Source of the DNA: Chloroflexota bacterium
Lineage (GTDB): Bacteria > Chloroflexota > Anaerolineae > Aggregatilineales > Phototrophicaceae
Assembly: GCA_023392115.1 (NCBI GenBank)
Contig: JAEVZT010000505.1
Location: 1-5,794 of the forward strand
Length of the DNA stretch: 5,794 bases
Direction of reading: 5' to 3'
Below the pieces are notes generated by a model. That model ran no database searches, was not told the DNA's origin, and saw nothing but the letters and a program-made list of their open reading frames with translations. This document shows positions 5,522-5,794 of this stretch, piece by piece. The translations under genes were made by a program, and so were the position numbers. Positions within the stretch are counted from its first letter, which is position 1. Every line of letters begins with the position of its first letter.

Positions 5522-5794
5522 TTACTCACATGCAACGGCGACCAGCCGAATCCCCTGAAACTGCCCGGTCGCATGGCACGGCACGCGGAAGCCGATTGTG
5601 TTGTCTTCGAGGGCGATGAAGTCGGTCACGTCCATCGTGAACGGCGTCTGCACCTGTCCAAACTCGCGCCCGTTGATGTCGAGTATCGCGCCGTAGGGCG
5701 CGTCGTCAATTTGCAGCACGTAGTTGACGCAGGCGATGTGGTTCAGCATCGGCAGATCGAAACGGCGTTGAAGCCATGCCGCCCAGCCGTCGGA
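5522..5794 (-). CDS. C-terminal part of a beta-rich jelly-roll-like protein, N-terminus beyond right edge
   Basis: The frame is open from the right edge to TAA at 5524-5522, giving 90 visible residues. The ATG at 5749 is probably internal, because the 15 codons before it continue the same fold ('SDGWAAWLQRRFDLPML'). The visible part reads as alternating beta strands: 'NYVLQIDDAP', 'GAILDINGREFGQVQTPFTMDVTDFI', 'EDNTIGFRV' and 'FQGIRLVAV'. The pattern of a ligand-like strand, then 'NGREFG', then 'F..DVTD', then 'N.I.F.V' resembles the galactose-binding-like N-terminal domain of GH2 glycosidases. The protein ends there, with no room for a catalytic barrel downstream, so it is a stand-alone or C-terminal carbohydrate-binding-like domain. 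Family membership is by eye only; the function is unknown and so is the full length. Confidence 0.75.
   Translation of the reverse strand, partial: SDGWAAWLQRRFDLPMLNHIACVNYVLQIDDAPYGAILDINGREFGQVQTPFTMDVTDFIALEDNTIGFRVPCHATGQFQGIRLVAVACE

Noticed and set aside
1..5794. CRISPR array, tRNA or rRNA gene, insertion sequence or phage module
   Set aside because: I saw no regularly spaced direct repeats, cloverleaf, transposase or integrase motifs, or phage structural genes on either strand.

Overview
All five genes seen in this window lie on the minus strand, so transcription runs from the right edge toward the left edge. Base composition is GC-rich. The window looks like chromosomal DNA of a Chloroflexota bacterium, probably Anaerolineae-like. 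The hints are a lipoprotein with Thr/Pro 'PTPT' linkers carrying Ig-like, SH3b and CARDB domains, a V4R-domain protein of a type I associate with this phylum, and a MiaB with a GQIVDRYG variant motif. The phylum is an inference from protein style; no rRNA or other taxonomic marker is present.

Reading in the direction of transcription: (1) 5794-5522 is the C-terminal end of a protein that enters from the right edge, with a beta-rich sequence resembling a glycosidase-type jelly-roll (GH2 sugar-binding-like) domain. (2) A clear sigma70-type promoter at 5483-5511 drives miaB (5443-4052), a tRNA methylthiotransferase with all six expected cysteines. A possible hairpin terminator overlaps its stop codon. 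(3) A second promoter (3993-4021) drives a 210-residue V4R-domain protein (3917-3285), which is followed by a perfect 9-bp hairpin. (4) A third promoter (3173-3201, extended -10) drives an exported lipoprotein (3131-1896). The lipoprotein is followed after only 7 bases by (5) a long gene that runs off the left edge (1888-1). Gene 5 begins with a degenerate response-regulator receiver domain and continues for at least 500 residues as an acidic, proline-rich, apparently disordered protein.

The most interesting part is the left third. The 1888-base minus-strand frame is open from its start to the edge of the window. It encodes a pseudo-receiver that keeps the phospho-acceptor Asp position but has lost the acidic pair and the conserved Lys. 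Its tail carries a short amphipathic motif repeated at least six times. Its tight coupling to a surface lipoprotein suggests an uncharacterised two-gene unit. The other genes appear to be independent single-gene transcription units without obvious functional linkage. No RNA genes, CRISPR arrays, insertion sequences or other mobile elements were seen.
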